From: Mucilaginibacter tolerans
Lineage (GTDB): Bacteria; Bacteroidota; Bacteroidia; Sphingobacteriales; Sphingobacteriaceae
Length of the DNA: 64,000 nucleotides
Reading direction: 5' to 3'
NCBI RefSeq assembly: GCF_030519375.1
Contig: NZ_JAUMKB010000009.1
Location: forward strand, 62,001 to 126,000
The notes under the pieces are model-generated. The model had not been told where the DNA came from, made no database searches, and worked only from the letters and a program-made list of their open reading frames with translations. A program made the position numbers and the translations under genes. Shown one piece after another: positions 26,034 through 34,918 of this stretch (positions are counted from its first letter, which is position 1; every line of letters starts with the position of its first letter).

Positions 26034-28331
26034 TTAGTTCTTGAACCAGGACGATGGTATATCCTTCGGTTCCGAACCATTAAAGCTGTATTTCAGTTTA
26101 AGTGCAAAACCTCCTCCACCTTCAATAAAATCAAGCGCAAACGGCTGCAATCCTTTACCTAACGCCACCTGTCCTGTTTTTTCCACGGCCGAATGGAGAC
26201 CATCATTATCAACTGTCATACGATCAGCTATTTTTAAAGTGCCGCCATCATCGCACGTTAAATAGAAGGTATAAATTCCTGCTTCCGGTACGTCAATATA
26301 GCCTCGGTATTTTAACCCAAATGATGGCGCATTAACAGATTTCGGCACATCAATACTTAAAGCATTGTAAGCGCTATCCGGTTTTCCGTCACGGATGTAC
26401 GTTGTGCCTTTAAAGAAGCCCTTATAATAATCTACCATCAATCCGGAAACAGTTTTATCTGGTGTAACCGGCCTGGCCAGGCTTTGTTGTTCATATTTTA
26501 TTGCATAAACGTCCCCGCGTTTACCCCTTTGAGTAAAGGCCGCAACCTTTACTGTTTCGGTATGATTGATCAGAAGGTTATTCAATACCGGTGAATTGGC
26601 CTGTGGCAATGATCCATCCGTTGTATACCGGACAGTTAACGTCTTAAGCGGCGAGGTCACGTTTAAATGGTCATTATCTATAAATACTTTGCCATCAACA
26701 ATACCTTCAAGATCAGGCAAACGGTAGTTAATATTCAAGGCATCCATTCGCGGGAATTGCATTACCAGTCTTTTCTGGTATGGTGCATAGTCGTCCTTAT
26801 TATTCGTCCATAGCATCTCCGCCAATGCGGTCATTCTTGGCATGGTCATATAGTCAGCGCGTTTTTCTGAAGGAATATTTTCAGACCATACATTGGCCTG
26901 CGCACCGATGATCAGTTTTGCTTGTTCAGGTGTCAATCCTGCTGGGATCGGGTTAAAATGATAAACATTGTAAATAGAATTTTTGTCGGCAGGATAGTCA
27001 AAATATAGCGGGCTGCCCGGCGTCATAATCACGTGATTGCCATTACGGGCGGCTTTCGCGGGAGCGTCAGGCACCCATGTTCGCCAATACATTATATTGG
27101 CTGTTGGACTGATACCGCCTTCCAATACCTCATCCCAACCGATCAGTTTACGCCCTTTTGAATTAAAGAATTTCTCCATTCTATTAATGAAGTAGCTCTC
27201 TAATCCGGCAATGTCTTTTATCCCTTCACGCTGCATCAACGCCTTACAAACCTCAGATTTGGCCCAATCGCTTCTGTCAACCTCATCCCCGCCGATATGA
27301 ATATATTCAGATGGGAATATGTCCATGATCTCCGTGAACACATTCTGAGCAAACTCAAAAGTATTTTCGTTGCATGGGCAAATCGGCTTGGTAAATAACT
27401 CTCCCCAACTATTCTGACCATTGCAGGTTAGGAATGGGTAAGAGTTGATCGCCGCCATCATATGGCCCGGCATGTCTATTTCAGGAATAATATCGACATG
27501 CTTTTGAGCAGCATATTTTACCAGTCCTTTCATCTGCTGCTGAGTATAAAATCCGCCGTAAAGCGTTTTGCCATTACGTTGGGTGATATGTTCTTTATCT
27601 ATGGTAAAATCAGGATTATCGGCCGCGCGTTTCATACAGGCCGTATCATTCTTATCAAATATACGCCATGCACCTTCTTCGGTCAGTTTTGGATATTTCT
27701 TTATTTCTATGCGCCAGCCTTGGTCATCTGTCAGGTGTAGGTGCAGCTTATTCATTTTATAAAGGGCCATCCGGTCGATAAACTTTCTCAAATAAGCTAT
27801 CGAGAAGAAGTGCCGCGAAACATCCAGATGCATGCCACGCCATGAATAGTCAGGCTCGTCACTGATGGTTAATGCCGGCAAACGTAGTTTTGAAGCCGGA
27901 GTACCCTCTTCAACAGATACGGGTAATAATTGCCTAATAGTTTCAATTGCATAAAATACACCCGCGTTACTACCTGAAACAATTGTCATTTTTGATGGTG
28001 TGATCTTCAACCGGTATTCGCCGGGTGATTTTATATCAGGATCATATACGACATCGATAACATTGGCTGGGCGTGTAGATTTTAAAACCCTTAAATCGAC
28101 TTTTAACGCCTTTGCAAGCAGTTCATTCAATTGCTTTATTTCGCTACCGAATTTTTCCTGTGAAGCAGAACTGATAATCGTTTGTTTGGTAATATAGAAG
28201 CTGCCTTTACCAGGCTCCAAAGACTTTGGGTACGGTATGAGCGCGTAGTTTGTTTGCGCAAACGTATAAGGGGCAGTGAGCGATGAACTTGCTAACAGAA
28301 TTGATAAGGTAATTATATATTTTCTAATCAT
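26034..28331 (-). CDS. GH20 beta-N-acetylhexosaminidase with C-terminal PA14-type domain
   Basis: A 765-residue exported enzyme with signal peptide (about 1-25, ending YTFAQ). The GH20b domain (about 30-155) precedes the catalytic TIM-barrel (158-500), which carries KLHLHLTDDQGWRIEIKKYP, EIDMPGHMMAAINSYP and YIHIGGDEVDRSDW with the catalytic Asp349-Glu350 pair. A PA14-like domain follows (about 610-765; VDYYKGFFKGTTYI, SFGLKYRGYIDVPEAGIYTF), probably for carbohydrate binding. The family removes terminal beta-GlcNAc or GalNAc by substrate-assisted catalysis. It is monocistronic with its own terminator. Confidence 0.96.
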   Translation of the reverse strand: MIRKYIITLSILLASSSLTAPYTFAQTNYALIPYPKSLEPGKGSFYITKQTIISSASQEKFGSEIKQLNELLAKALKVDLRVLKSTRPANVIDVVYDPDIKSPGEYRLKITPSKMTIVSGSNAGVFYAIETIRQLLPVSVEEGTPASKLRLPALTISDEPDYSWRGMHLDVSRHFFSIAYLRKFIDRMALYKMNKLHLHLTDDQGWRIEIKKYPKLTEEGAWRIFDKNDTACMKRAADNPDFTIDKEHITQRNGKTLYGGFYTQQQMKGLVKYAAQKHVDIIPEIDMPGHMMAAINSYPFLTCNGQNSWGELFTKPICPCNENTFEFAQNVFTEIMDIFPSEYIHIGGDEVDRSDWAKSEVCKALMQREGIKDIAGLESYFINRMEKFFNSKGRKLIGWDEVLEGGISPTANIMYWRTWVPDAPAKAARNGNHVIMTPGSPLYFDYPADKNSIYNVYHFNPIPAGLTPEQAKLIIGAQANVWSENIPSEKRADYMTMPRMTALAEMLWTNNKDDYAPYQKRLVMQFPRMDALNINYRLPDLEGIVDGKVFIDNDHLNVTSPLKTLTVRYTTDGSLPQANSPVLNNLLINHTETVKVAAFTQRGKRGDVYAIKYEQQSLARPVTPDKTVSGLMVDYYKGFFKGTTYIRDGKPDSAYNALSIDVPKSVNAPSFGLKYRGYIDVPEAGIYTFYLTCDDGGTLKIADRMTVDNDGLHSAVEKTGQVALGKGLQPFALDFIEGGGGFALKLKYSFNGSEPKDIPSSWFKN

Positions 28332-28537
28332 CTTACTGATTGACAGAGTTTTAAATAGAATTAAGCAATCCTACAATTATACTCATCACCTGCAATCAAT
28401 TAGTTTCCAAAAAATACCATTTCTTAAGCTATTTTGGCATTGGTCAATTATCTAAAAGCAAAAAACATGCTTAATTAAGTGAATTAATGCACTTCTATCC
28501 AATTGCAAGTTATGCTGTATTTTATTAATCCGGTTTC

Positions 28538-29887
28538 TTAGTTATGTTCAATAGGTAAAATGCCTGCTTTTTTAATTTTTGATATGATATTATTGCCTAC
28601 CGCAATCCCTTGATTATTGCCATTTGTTATACTTTCCATATAATGGATACCACCGTAAAACCTTGACATGGAGGCTTCGGCCGCCGCCTCTTTAAACGAC
28701 TTAAATGCCCGCTGTCCGCTACCGAAAGGTATTTCGGTATTGTCATTATAAGCAAAGTTGTCACCCAATAAATAGGTCAGCACGTCAGCAGCAGCATTTG
28801 AAATAACAGCATGACCGCTTGTGTATTCCGGGAACGGCGGAGTTTGCAGAACAGGTTGCCATTTCACATCCATATAACGGTCGATATAAGTTTCGGGGCG
28901 GATACGGTTACTATCATATTTCTCTTCCCAGCAACTGATAAATGCGTCCATCAATGTGGTGCCAACCAATGCAATTGCTACTACAGAATTATCAAAACTT
29001 AAATGAGCCTGTTGTGTAACCAGGCCAGTGATGTGCATCCAGTGCCCTCCCGGACTAATCTTTTTATAGCCAATAGCCATGTGGCCTGATGTAGTAATCG
29101 CAAACGGGTTACAATCCCAAAATAAAGCTATGTTGATCTGTTCAGGCGTCAAATGTTTTGAGGCATCATACACTTCTTTTACTCCCTTATAAAACTTCGA
29201 GGCAGTGTCTTTACTAAACGGGATCAGCGGCTTAGGTTTAAACTGGTTGGAAGAATCGATCACCATTGTTCTTATCGTTTTCCAGTTGGGTTCAACTGCC
29301 TCAAAATATCCCGGAGGTGTTGGGTACCATTTGCCTTCCTCTTTTAGCGGCGTATATCTCTTCAGTGCGCTTAGTTTGTTATAATGATCGGTCTTTGAAA
29401 AACCAACGATATCATTAGCTGCCAGCACACCCACTTTTATCGAATTATCTATTGTTTTTTGAGGCACCCGCGTTTTTTGAAGCAATTGTACAAAAGCGTC
29501 TTCATCATCCTTCAACATAAAGCCTGATGGCAGCATGAGTTTCGCGGTTTCGAGCATACTATAATATGCAGCGATGCGATAGTCGTAGGAATAATGGACC
29601 GTATCTAAAAACCCGGCTGCTTTGTAAGATTTTACAAAACTCTGCAATGGGGGTACTTTTTTGTTATTTGCTGATACAATAATATAAGCGCCCAGCGTGC
29701 AGTAAGCATAATACCTTGCTGCTACCGGCGGACTAACTACATCGTGCACCATTACCATGGTGATGGCATTAACCGCATGATCGGGTTGCAGATAATCCGG
29801 GTAAACATCCTTGCTGGTTTGAGCTAGACAAGGTTTAATAACCAGTGAACAAAACAGGATCAGTAAATATCTAAAATAGCTTTTCAT
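28538..29887 (-). CDS. Vanadium-dependent haloperoxidase/PAP2-like exported protein
   Basis: A 449-residue protein with signal MKSYFRYLLILFCSLVIKPC. The C-terminal part carries the three-part acid phosphatase/vanadium haloperoxidase signature: RIRPETYIDRY, YTSGHAVISNAAADVL and SRFYGGIHYMESI. Such proteins bind vanadate or phosphate in one pocket; halide oxidation versus phosphatase activity cannot be told from sequence. Its ATG overlaps the stop of the upstream FG-GAP/ASPIC gene (ATGA at 29887-29884), so they are translated together and probably act in one extracytoplasmic process. A 206-nt AT-rich gap without visible signals follows the GH20 start side. Confidence 0.85.
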   Translation of the reverse strand: MKSYFRYLLILFCSLVIKPCLAQTSKDVYPDYLQPDHAVNAITMVMVHDVVSPPVAARYYAYCTLGAYIIVSANNKKVPPLQSFVKSYKAAGFLDTVHYSYDYRIAAYYSMLETAKLMLPSGFMLKDDEDAFVQLLQKTRVPQKTIDNSIKVGVLAANDIVGFSKTDHYNKLSALKRYTPLKEEGKWYPTPPGYFEAVEPNWKTIRTMVIDSSNQFKPKPLIPFSKDTASKFYKGVKEVYDASKHLTPEQINIALFWDCNPFAITTSGHMAIGYKKISPGGHWMHITGLVTQQAHLSFDNSVVAIALVGTTLMDAFISCWEEKYDSNRIRPETYIDRYMDVKWQPVLQTPPFPEYTSGHAVISNAAADVLTYLLGDNFAYNDNTEIPFGSGQRAFKSFKEAAAEASMSRFYGGIHYMESITNGNNQGIAVGNNIISKIKKAGILPIEHN

Positions 29888-32800
29888 TCTTTGTAAAACT
29901 GTAGCGGTTCATCGCTTAAACCGATGAGCAGATAGGGAACATTATTAATTTTTGTTTCAACAACAGACTTCACATCGCCAATAACAGAAAGGCCGGAAGT
30001 AGTTTGGTTCACATACTTAAACCCGCCATTCCCATCACCTTTCAACAGACAGCCATAATTGGCATCAAAGCTTCCCAGCTTAAGCCTGTTATCTGAGCGG
30101 TTACCGAGCAACAGAATATCTATTGAACCATCATGATCAAAGTCGCCTGTTAGAATCTGGCTCACGACTGAGAATTGTGCCTGTAATGGCAAAACAGCAG
30201 CCTTGAATTTTCCGTGTTGATTGATATACAGCATGGTTTTGGTTTCGTTGACAGTCAGCTTTTGAGCCTTAGCCAGATCTGCCGGGCTGAAAATTTCAGC
30301 CATTGTAGCATCGGAATATGCAGCATAGGAACTAAACTTCCGGCGCATCGGGTATATCTGTTCATTTAATTCGTCGCGACTTACAAAAGGATAACTTTTG
30401 CCTTGCACATAAAAGTTGAAGAATAGGTCGATGGAACCATTGTTATCAAAGTCCATCGCGTACATTTCGGCCGGTTCTTGCGCTGAGGCATGAATTTGTG
30501 AGTTGAGGCCAAGATTACCGGCGATCAAGTCAGGTTCGCCGTCGCCGTTAACATCGGCAAAAGTCAACGAGAACCAGAATCCATTTTGAGGCGCATCGAA
30601 ATAGTCAGAAGTTTTATCTTTAAATCCTTCTGGGGTATTGATCAATACCGTTATCGGCATAAATTCGCCGCATATCACCAGGTCCTTTCGTCCATCTTTA
30701 TTCAGGTCGATCCATTCGGCATCGGTCATCATACCGATTTTGTTAAAAGGTATTTTAGCTGCAATGAATTTCCCTTTACCATCATTTACCAGTAAATAAC
30801 TCTCAGGAGTTACAGGATATTGGCCCGGTATCACTCTGCCGCCTACAAAAAGGTCGATATCGCCGTCACCATCAAAATCGTAAGGCCGCACACATGATTT
30901 GCTATTTGCAGTAAGCACAGGCAAGGCATTAGGCGATAGAGCGAAATTACCTCCATTATTTATATATAGTTCATCTTGCAGGTCAGGTGTGTTCGGCTCA
31001 TATAATGAGTATCCGCCTTTTGCAATATACAGGTCAGGCTGACCGTCGCCGTTTGCATCGAAGAATACTGCTGCTGAAGTGGTGCCAATATTTTCGTTAC
31101 TTCCTCTAAAGAGTTTTGTAACAATATATTTTCCACCGGGTTGCTGTAAATAAATTTTACCAGGGCTATCCTGATCTCCGCTAATAAACAAGTCTTCTAA
31201 ACCATCATGATTTACATCGGCCTTCGCTATAATAGGTGCTGCTTTAGAGTACATAAACAGCATCAGCAACTGGCGCTTGAAATCGTTCAGGGTTATTTCT
31301 TCCGGCTTATAGTTGATGATTGGATCGGTATGCTTAAATACTGGCTCGACATGGGCAGTAACAGCAGCATATGGTTTTAATGTACCAGGATAATCGATAT
31401 TTAACAGTTGATTGGCCTTAACAGCTGTTAATGATTTTGACGTTTGATCGGGCCAGATCACACGTAAGGAGTCCACAGTTTTGTTATCACCTAAGCCGAA
31501 ATTTAACGTAGTAGAAACGCAGGAAAGGTAGCCCCTGTTGGGATTAACTTCCTGGTACTGCATACTCCCGGGCACATATAGGTAAACCTTAGCTCCAATG
31601 GCGTTAGTGTTTTTGTCCGTTCCTTTTACTTTCACAGCAAGGTAATTGGTATTATTATTCTCGCGGCTCATGTTTTGGTAGATCGATGCCGGTTGATTAA
31701 TATTATTGATGACCAGGTCGAGATCGCCATCATTATCCAAGTCGACATAAACTGCTCCGCTTGAAACTGTCGCTTCATCCAACCCCCACTCCTTTTGTTT
31801 GTTAGCAAAAGTCAGGTCGTGATTATTTCGGAAAATGTAATTTGGCAACTTAGTTGAAGGCATTGCCTTTATCAGATCCATCAACAAAAAGGGCTCGGCA
31901 GCCATCGCTTTTTTAATTTTATAATCGCCCCAGTAACGCAGGAAATCTTTGTTTGTGTAATCTCTTAGGTACCCGTTGCTTACAAAGATGTCTTTATAAC
32001 CATCATTGTCAAAATCGGCTATTAATGGGCACCAGCTCCAATCGGTATTGGAAACTCCTGCCAGTTGCGCAATTTCGCTGAAAGTGCCGTCGCCGTTGTT
32101 AAGCTGCAGCATATTGCGCATATATTGTTTATACAATCCCTGTGTTTGCATCAGTGCAAAGGATTCGTAGTTTTCTTCTAATTGTAAAGATTTCTGACGG
32201 TGATTGTCTTCCGGAAGCATATCTAAAGTCATTACATCCGGTAAACCGTCGTTATTGAAATCGGCTATGTCCACACCCATCGAAAAATGGGAAATATGCC
32301 TGAAAAATTGTTTTGATTTTTCTGTAAACGTGCCGTCATGATTATTGATGTATAAATAATCGGGCTCATTATAATCGTTGGTTACATAAATATCGGGCCA
32401 GCCGTCTTTATCTACATCGGCAATTGCCACGCCTAAACCAAAAGTCAGGGGATTTTGAACTATACCTGCTTTCTTAGAGACATCAGTGAAATGCCCACCG
32501 TCGTTTCTGAACAATTTGTTGCTTGCGAGGTCATCGGTTTGATCTTTATACCTGGCCAGCTCCATGTTGTCGATCTTTTTTATGTTATGGTTCAGCAGGA
32601 ACATATCCAGATCGCCGTCATCGTCGTAATCAAAAAATACAGCCTGCGTGCTGTATCCGGGGTCGTTAAGCCCGTACACTTTCGCTTCTTCTTTAAATTT
32701 GTTGTTACCCTGATTAATAAATAATTGATTTCTGCGGGTATCGTTGTCTGTTTTGCCCGAATAACATACGTAAATGTCCAGCAATCCGTCGCCATTCACA

Positions 32801-33195
32801 TCTGCCATTGTTACACCCGTTTTCCAGGCGCCCGAACGGCCCGCAAGTTCCGGAGAAGCCTCTTTAGTAATATCTTTAAACTTCATGTGACCAAGGTTCA
32901 GGTATAATTTATTTGAACCCATATTTCCGGTGAAAAAGATATCCGGAAGACCGTCGTTATTGATATCGCCGACAGCGACTCCCCCGCCATTGTAGAAGTA
33001 TTCGTAAGACAACACATTCAATGATTCGGTCTCACTAATGTCGTTGCTGAACTTAACGTTGGTTTCTTTGGGGGGTAAAAGTTTAAATAGCGGTTGCTGC
33101 GAAAAAGCCGCAGTAGTTGAAAGACAAGTAAAAGCCCAAGCAGCAGAAAATGCTTTAATGCTTTTTTTAACAGACAATTTTTTAACCCGGCACAT
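29884..33195 (-). CDS. FG-GAP/VCBS repeat protein with ASPIC/UnbV domain, second copy
   Basis: A 1103-residue exported protein, with a signal segment around residues 10-33 (CLSTTAAFSQQ). The architecture matches that of the 20054-23410 protein: repeats such as VGDINNDGLPDIFFTGNMGS, DVNGDGLLDIYVCYSGK, DVDKDGWPDIYVTNDYNE and ADFDNDGYKDIFVSNGYL, an ASPIC/UnbV segment (GAKVYLYVPGS, LRVIWPDQT), then a second propeller. Unlike its paralogue it lacks a lipobox. It ends in a 4-nt overlap with the haloperoxidase-like gene. Function is not established; the Ca-binding repeats suggest a cell-surface or secreted binding protein. Confidence 0.88.
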   Translation of the reverse strand: MCRVKKLSVKKSIKAFSAAWAFTCLSTTAAFSQQPLFKLLPPKETNVKFSNDISETESLNVLSYEYFYNGGGVAVGDINNDGLPDIFFTGNMGSNKLYLNLGHMKFKDITKEASPELAGRSGAWKTGVTMADVNGDGLLDIYVCYSGKTDNDTRRNQLFINQGNNKFKEEAKVYGLNDPGYSTQAVFFDYDDDGDLDMFLLNHNIKKIDNMELARYKDQTDDLASNKLFRNDGGHFTDVSKKAGIVQNPLTFGLGVAIADVDKDGWPDIYVTNDYNEPDYLYINNHDGTFTEKSKQFFRHISHFSMGVDIADFNNDGLPDVMTLDMLPEDNHRQKSLQLEENYESFALMQTQGLYKQYMRNMLQLNNGDGTFSEIAQLAGVSNTDWSWCPLIADFDNDGYKDIFVSNGYLRDYTNKDFLRYWGDYKIKKAMAAEPFLLMDLIKAMPSTKLPNYIFRNNHDLTFANKQKEWGLDEATVSSGAVYVDLDNDGDLDLVINNINQPASIYQNMSRENNNTNYLAVKVKGTDKNTNAIGAKVYLYVPGSMQYQEVNPNRGYLSCVSTTLNFGLGDNKTVDSLRVIWPDQTSKSLTAVKANQLLNIDYPGTLKPYAAVTAHVEPVFKHTDPIINYKPEEITLNDFKRQLLMLFMYSKAAPIIAKADVNHDGLEDLFISGDQDSPGKIYLQQPGGKYIVTKLFRGSNENIGTTSAAVFFDANGDGQPDLYIAKGGYSLYEPNTPDLQDELYINNGGNFALSPNALPVLTANSKSCVRPYDFDGDGDIDLFVGGRVIPGQYPVTPESYLLVNDGKGKFIAAKIPFNKIGMMTDAEWIDLNKDGRKDLVICGEFMPITVLINTPEGFKDKTSDYFDAPQNGFWFSLTFADVNGDGEPDLIAGNLGLNSQIHASAQEPAEMYAMDFDNNGSIDLFFNFYVQGKSYPFVSRDELNEQIYPMRRKFSSYAAYSDATMAEIFSPADLAKAQKLTVNETKTMLYINQHGKFKAAVLPLQAQFSVVSQILTGDFDHDGSIDILLLGNRSDNRLKLGSFDANYGCLLKGDGNGGFKYVNQTTSGLSVIGDVKSVVETKINNVPYLLIGLSDEPLQFYKE

Positions 33196-33262
33196 TCTTA
33201 ATCAAATAGGGATATTCTGAAACGCTACCATACAAAATAGCTATTTATAATTGTAATAAAAC

Positions 33263-33292
33263 AAGCAGGGAGACATTAATGTCTCCCTGCTT
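33263..33292 (-). terminator. Terminator after the second susD, 30-nt perfect palindrome
   Basis: AAGCAGGGAGACATT pairs perfectly with AATGTCTCCCTGCTT, a 15-bp inverted repeat without any unpaired spacer. On the minus strand it is followed by GTTTTATTAC. It lies 17 nt after the SusD stop and before the FG-GAP gene, separating the two units. Confidence 0.8.
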
Positions 33293-33308
33293 TATGATGT
33301 AAGAAAAA

Positions 33309-34913
33309 TTATTTATCCCACCATACTCTTGCGGTAAATGTATCGCCGCCGGTTAAGCGACCAACAGCAGCTGCAAGATTAGCTCCGTTTGTAGATGGTA
33401 AAGTAACAGGGTACTCCATTCTTCTAGGAATAGTGCTAACAGCAAATTGTCCCTGATAAGTAACCGGTGTTAATACAGGGTATCCTGATCTTCTCCAGTT
33501 GGCCCAGGTTTCGTTGAAATTAAACATGGTTGACGTTTCAACATAGTATTCCATGTTAATTTGCTGTAAAGCAGTAGCCGGTACCAATGGATGTGCAGCA
33601 ACATATGCAGTTATCGCTGCTGCGTCAACTACTGCCACAGAAGGCGAGTTGAGTTGAGCAAGTGATTGCATATCAGCAGCCAAGGCATTGGCATAATGAG
33701 TAGCAGCGCTACCGGTAGCCCAGCCATTTGTAGCAGCTTCTGCTAATAGCAATTCGGTTTCGCCATAAGTTAAAATCGAGTTTACGCGGTTATAATCGTC
33801 ATAAACAAGATATCTTGGGCGAGAATATTTGCCATCAGGAGCAGCAGCATCGCCCGAAACAGAAGGATCCGCAGGACTAGTTCCAGGATAACCAGGAGCA
33901 TGAGATATATCTGTTGCACCTCCGTTTAGGTCGTAGCCATTCGGCATACCAACTTGCAATGCCGCAGTACTAATGCCGGCAGCTTTTGTTTGGTTGGCAG
34001 CTTTACCTGTTCCGGCTGAAATCTCACCTATTGCGCTTAAGCGTGGATCATTAGTTGACTGCATATAATCCAACAGCGTTTTTCCCCAGCGTACTTCTCT
34101 GAAATCGTCGGTTACGTTTAATGCATTAGCATCGCTATTGCTGTTGCCATTGGCATTATCAGCCTTAGCGCCTGCATTATCTGCTATGCTGGTCATTGTT
34201 CCGCCTGCATAAGCCATTTCAGCATATTTTTGCGCAGTAGCAGGGTCTACTTTGGTTAAACGCATAGCAACTCTAAGCATTAATGAATAGCCCAATTTCT
34301 TCCACTGAGCGATATTACCACCGTAGAAAAGGTCAGCACTTGGAGTAGCTTTAGCTGCATCCAATTTCGGGATAGCAGTTTCCAGGGTATTCAGCATACT
34401 GGTATAAATAGCTTGCTGTGTATCAAACACTGGCTGTGATATACCACTTTTTGCTTGCAATGCCTGAGAATACGGAATATCGCCATAAGCGTCAGTAACA
34501 CGCTCAAGCATCATCACCAATAATATGCTTCCGCAATTATCAAGGTTACTCAAAGCATCATTACCTTTAACCAGGTTTTTCATTTCGTAAACCAGCGAAG
34601 CAGCATTATAGCTGGTATTCCATGTACGCGATTTGTAATCCTGGAAACTACCGCCATATACATATTTATCACCATTGCTATAATAACTGTAGGTACTGGC
34701 GAGTGATTGTGACCACATACTCTGATACAACAATTGATCGTAACCAGTATTAGAAAACTGGAATTGAGCCTGTGACATCAAAAAATTTGGATTAAACAGG
34801 TTTGCACCAGTCGCGTTAGGGTTAGTATTTAATTTATCAAAATTTTTAGTACATCCCGTGCTAAGAGAAACGCCCAATATGACGAGGCAACTATATATAA
34901 GTCGTTTTTTCAT
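33309..34913 (-). CDS. SusD/RagB family lipoprotein (SusD-like 2 subgroup)
   Basis: A 534-residue lipoprotein with signal MKKRLIYSCLVILGVSLSTG and lipobox cysteine (TGC). FDKLNTNPNATGANLFNPNF and LLYQSMWSQSLASTYSYY at the N-terminus, ERVTDAYGDIPYSQALQAKS in the middle and YGETELLLAEAATNGWATG further on are typical of the SusD-like group with the N-P-N motif. It pairs with the SusC gene 5 nt upstream. Ligand not evident; many of this group serve protein- or glycan-derived substrates under FecI/FecR control. Confidence 0.94.
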   Translation of the reverse strand: MKKRLIYSCLVILGVSLSTGCTKNFDKLNTNPNATGANLFNPNFLMSQAQFQFSNTGYDQLLYQSMWSQSLASTYSYYSNGDKYVYGGSFQDYKSRTWNTSYNAASLVYEMKNLVKGNDALSNLDNCGSILLVMMLERVTDAYGDIPYSQALQAKSGISQPVFDTQQAIYTSMLNTLETAIPKLDAAKATPSADLFYGGNIAQWKKLGYSLMLRVAMRLTKVDPATAQKYAEMAYAGGTMTSIADNAGAKADNANGNSNSDANALNVTDDFREVRWGKTLLDYMQSTNDPRLSAIGEISAGTGKAANQTKAAGISTAALQVGMPNGYDLNGGATDISHAPGYPGTSPADPSVSGDAAAPDGKYSRPRYLVYDDYNRVNSILTYGETELLLAEAATNGWATGSAATHYANALAADMQSLAQLNSPSVAVVDAAAITAYVAAHPLVPATALQQINMEYYVETSTMFNFNETWANWRRSGYPVLTPVTYQGQFAVSTIPRRMEYPVTLPSTNGANLAAAVGRLTGGDTFTARVWWDK

Positions 34914-34918
34914 GTCTG

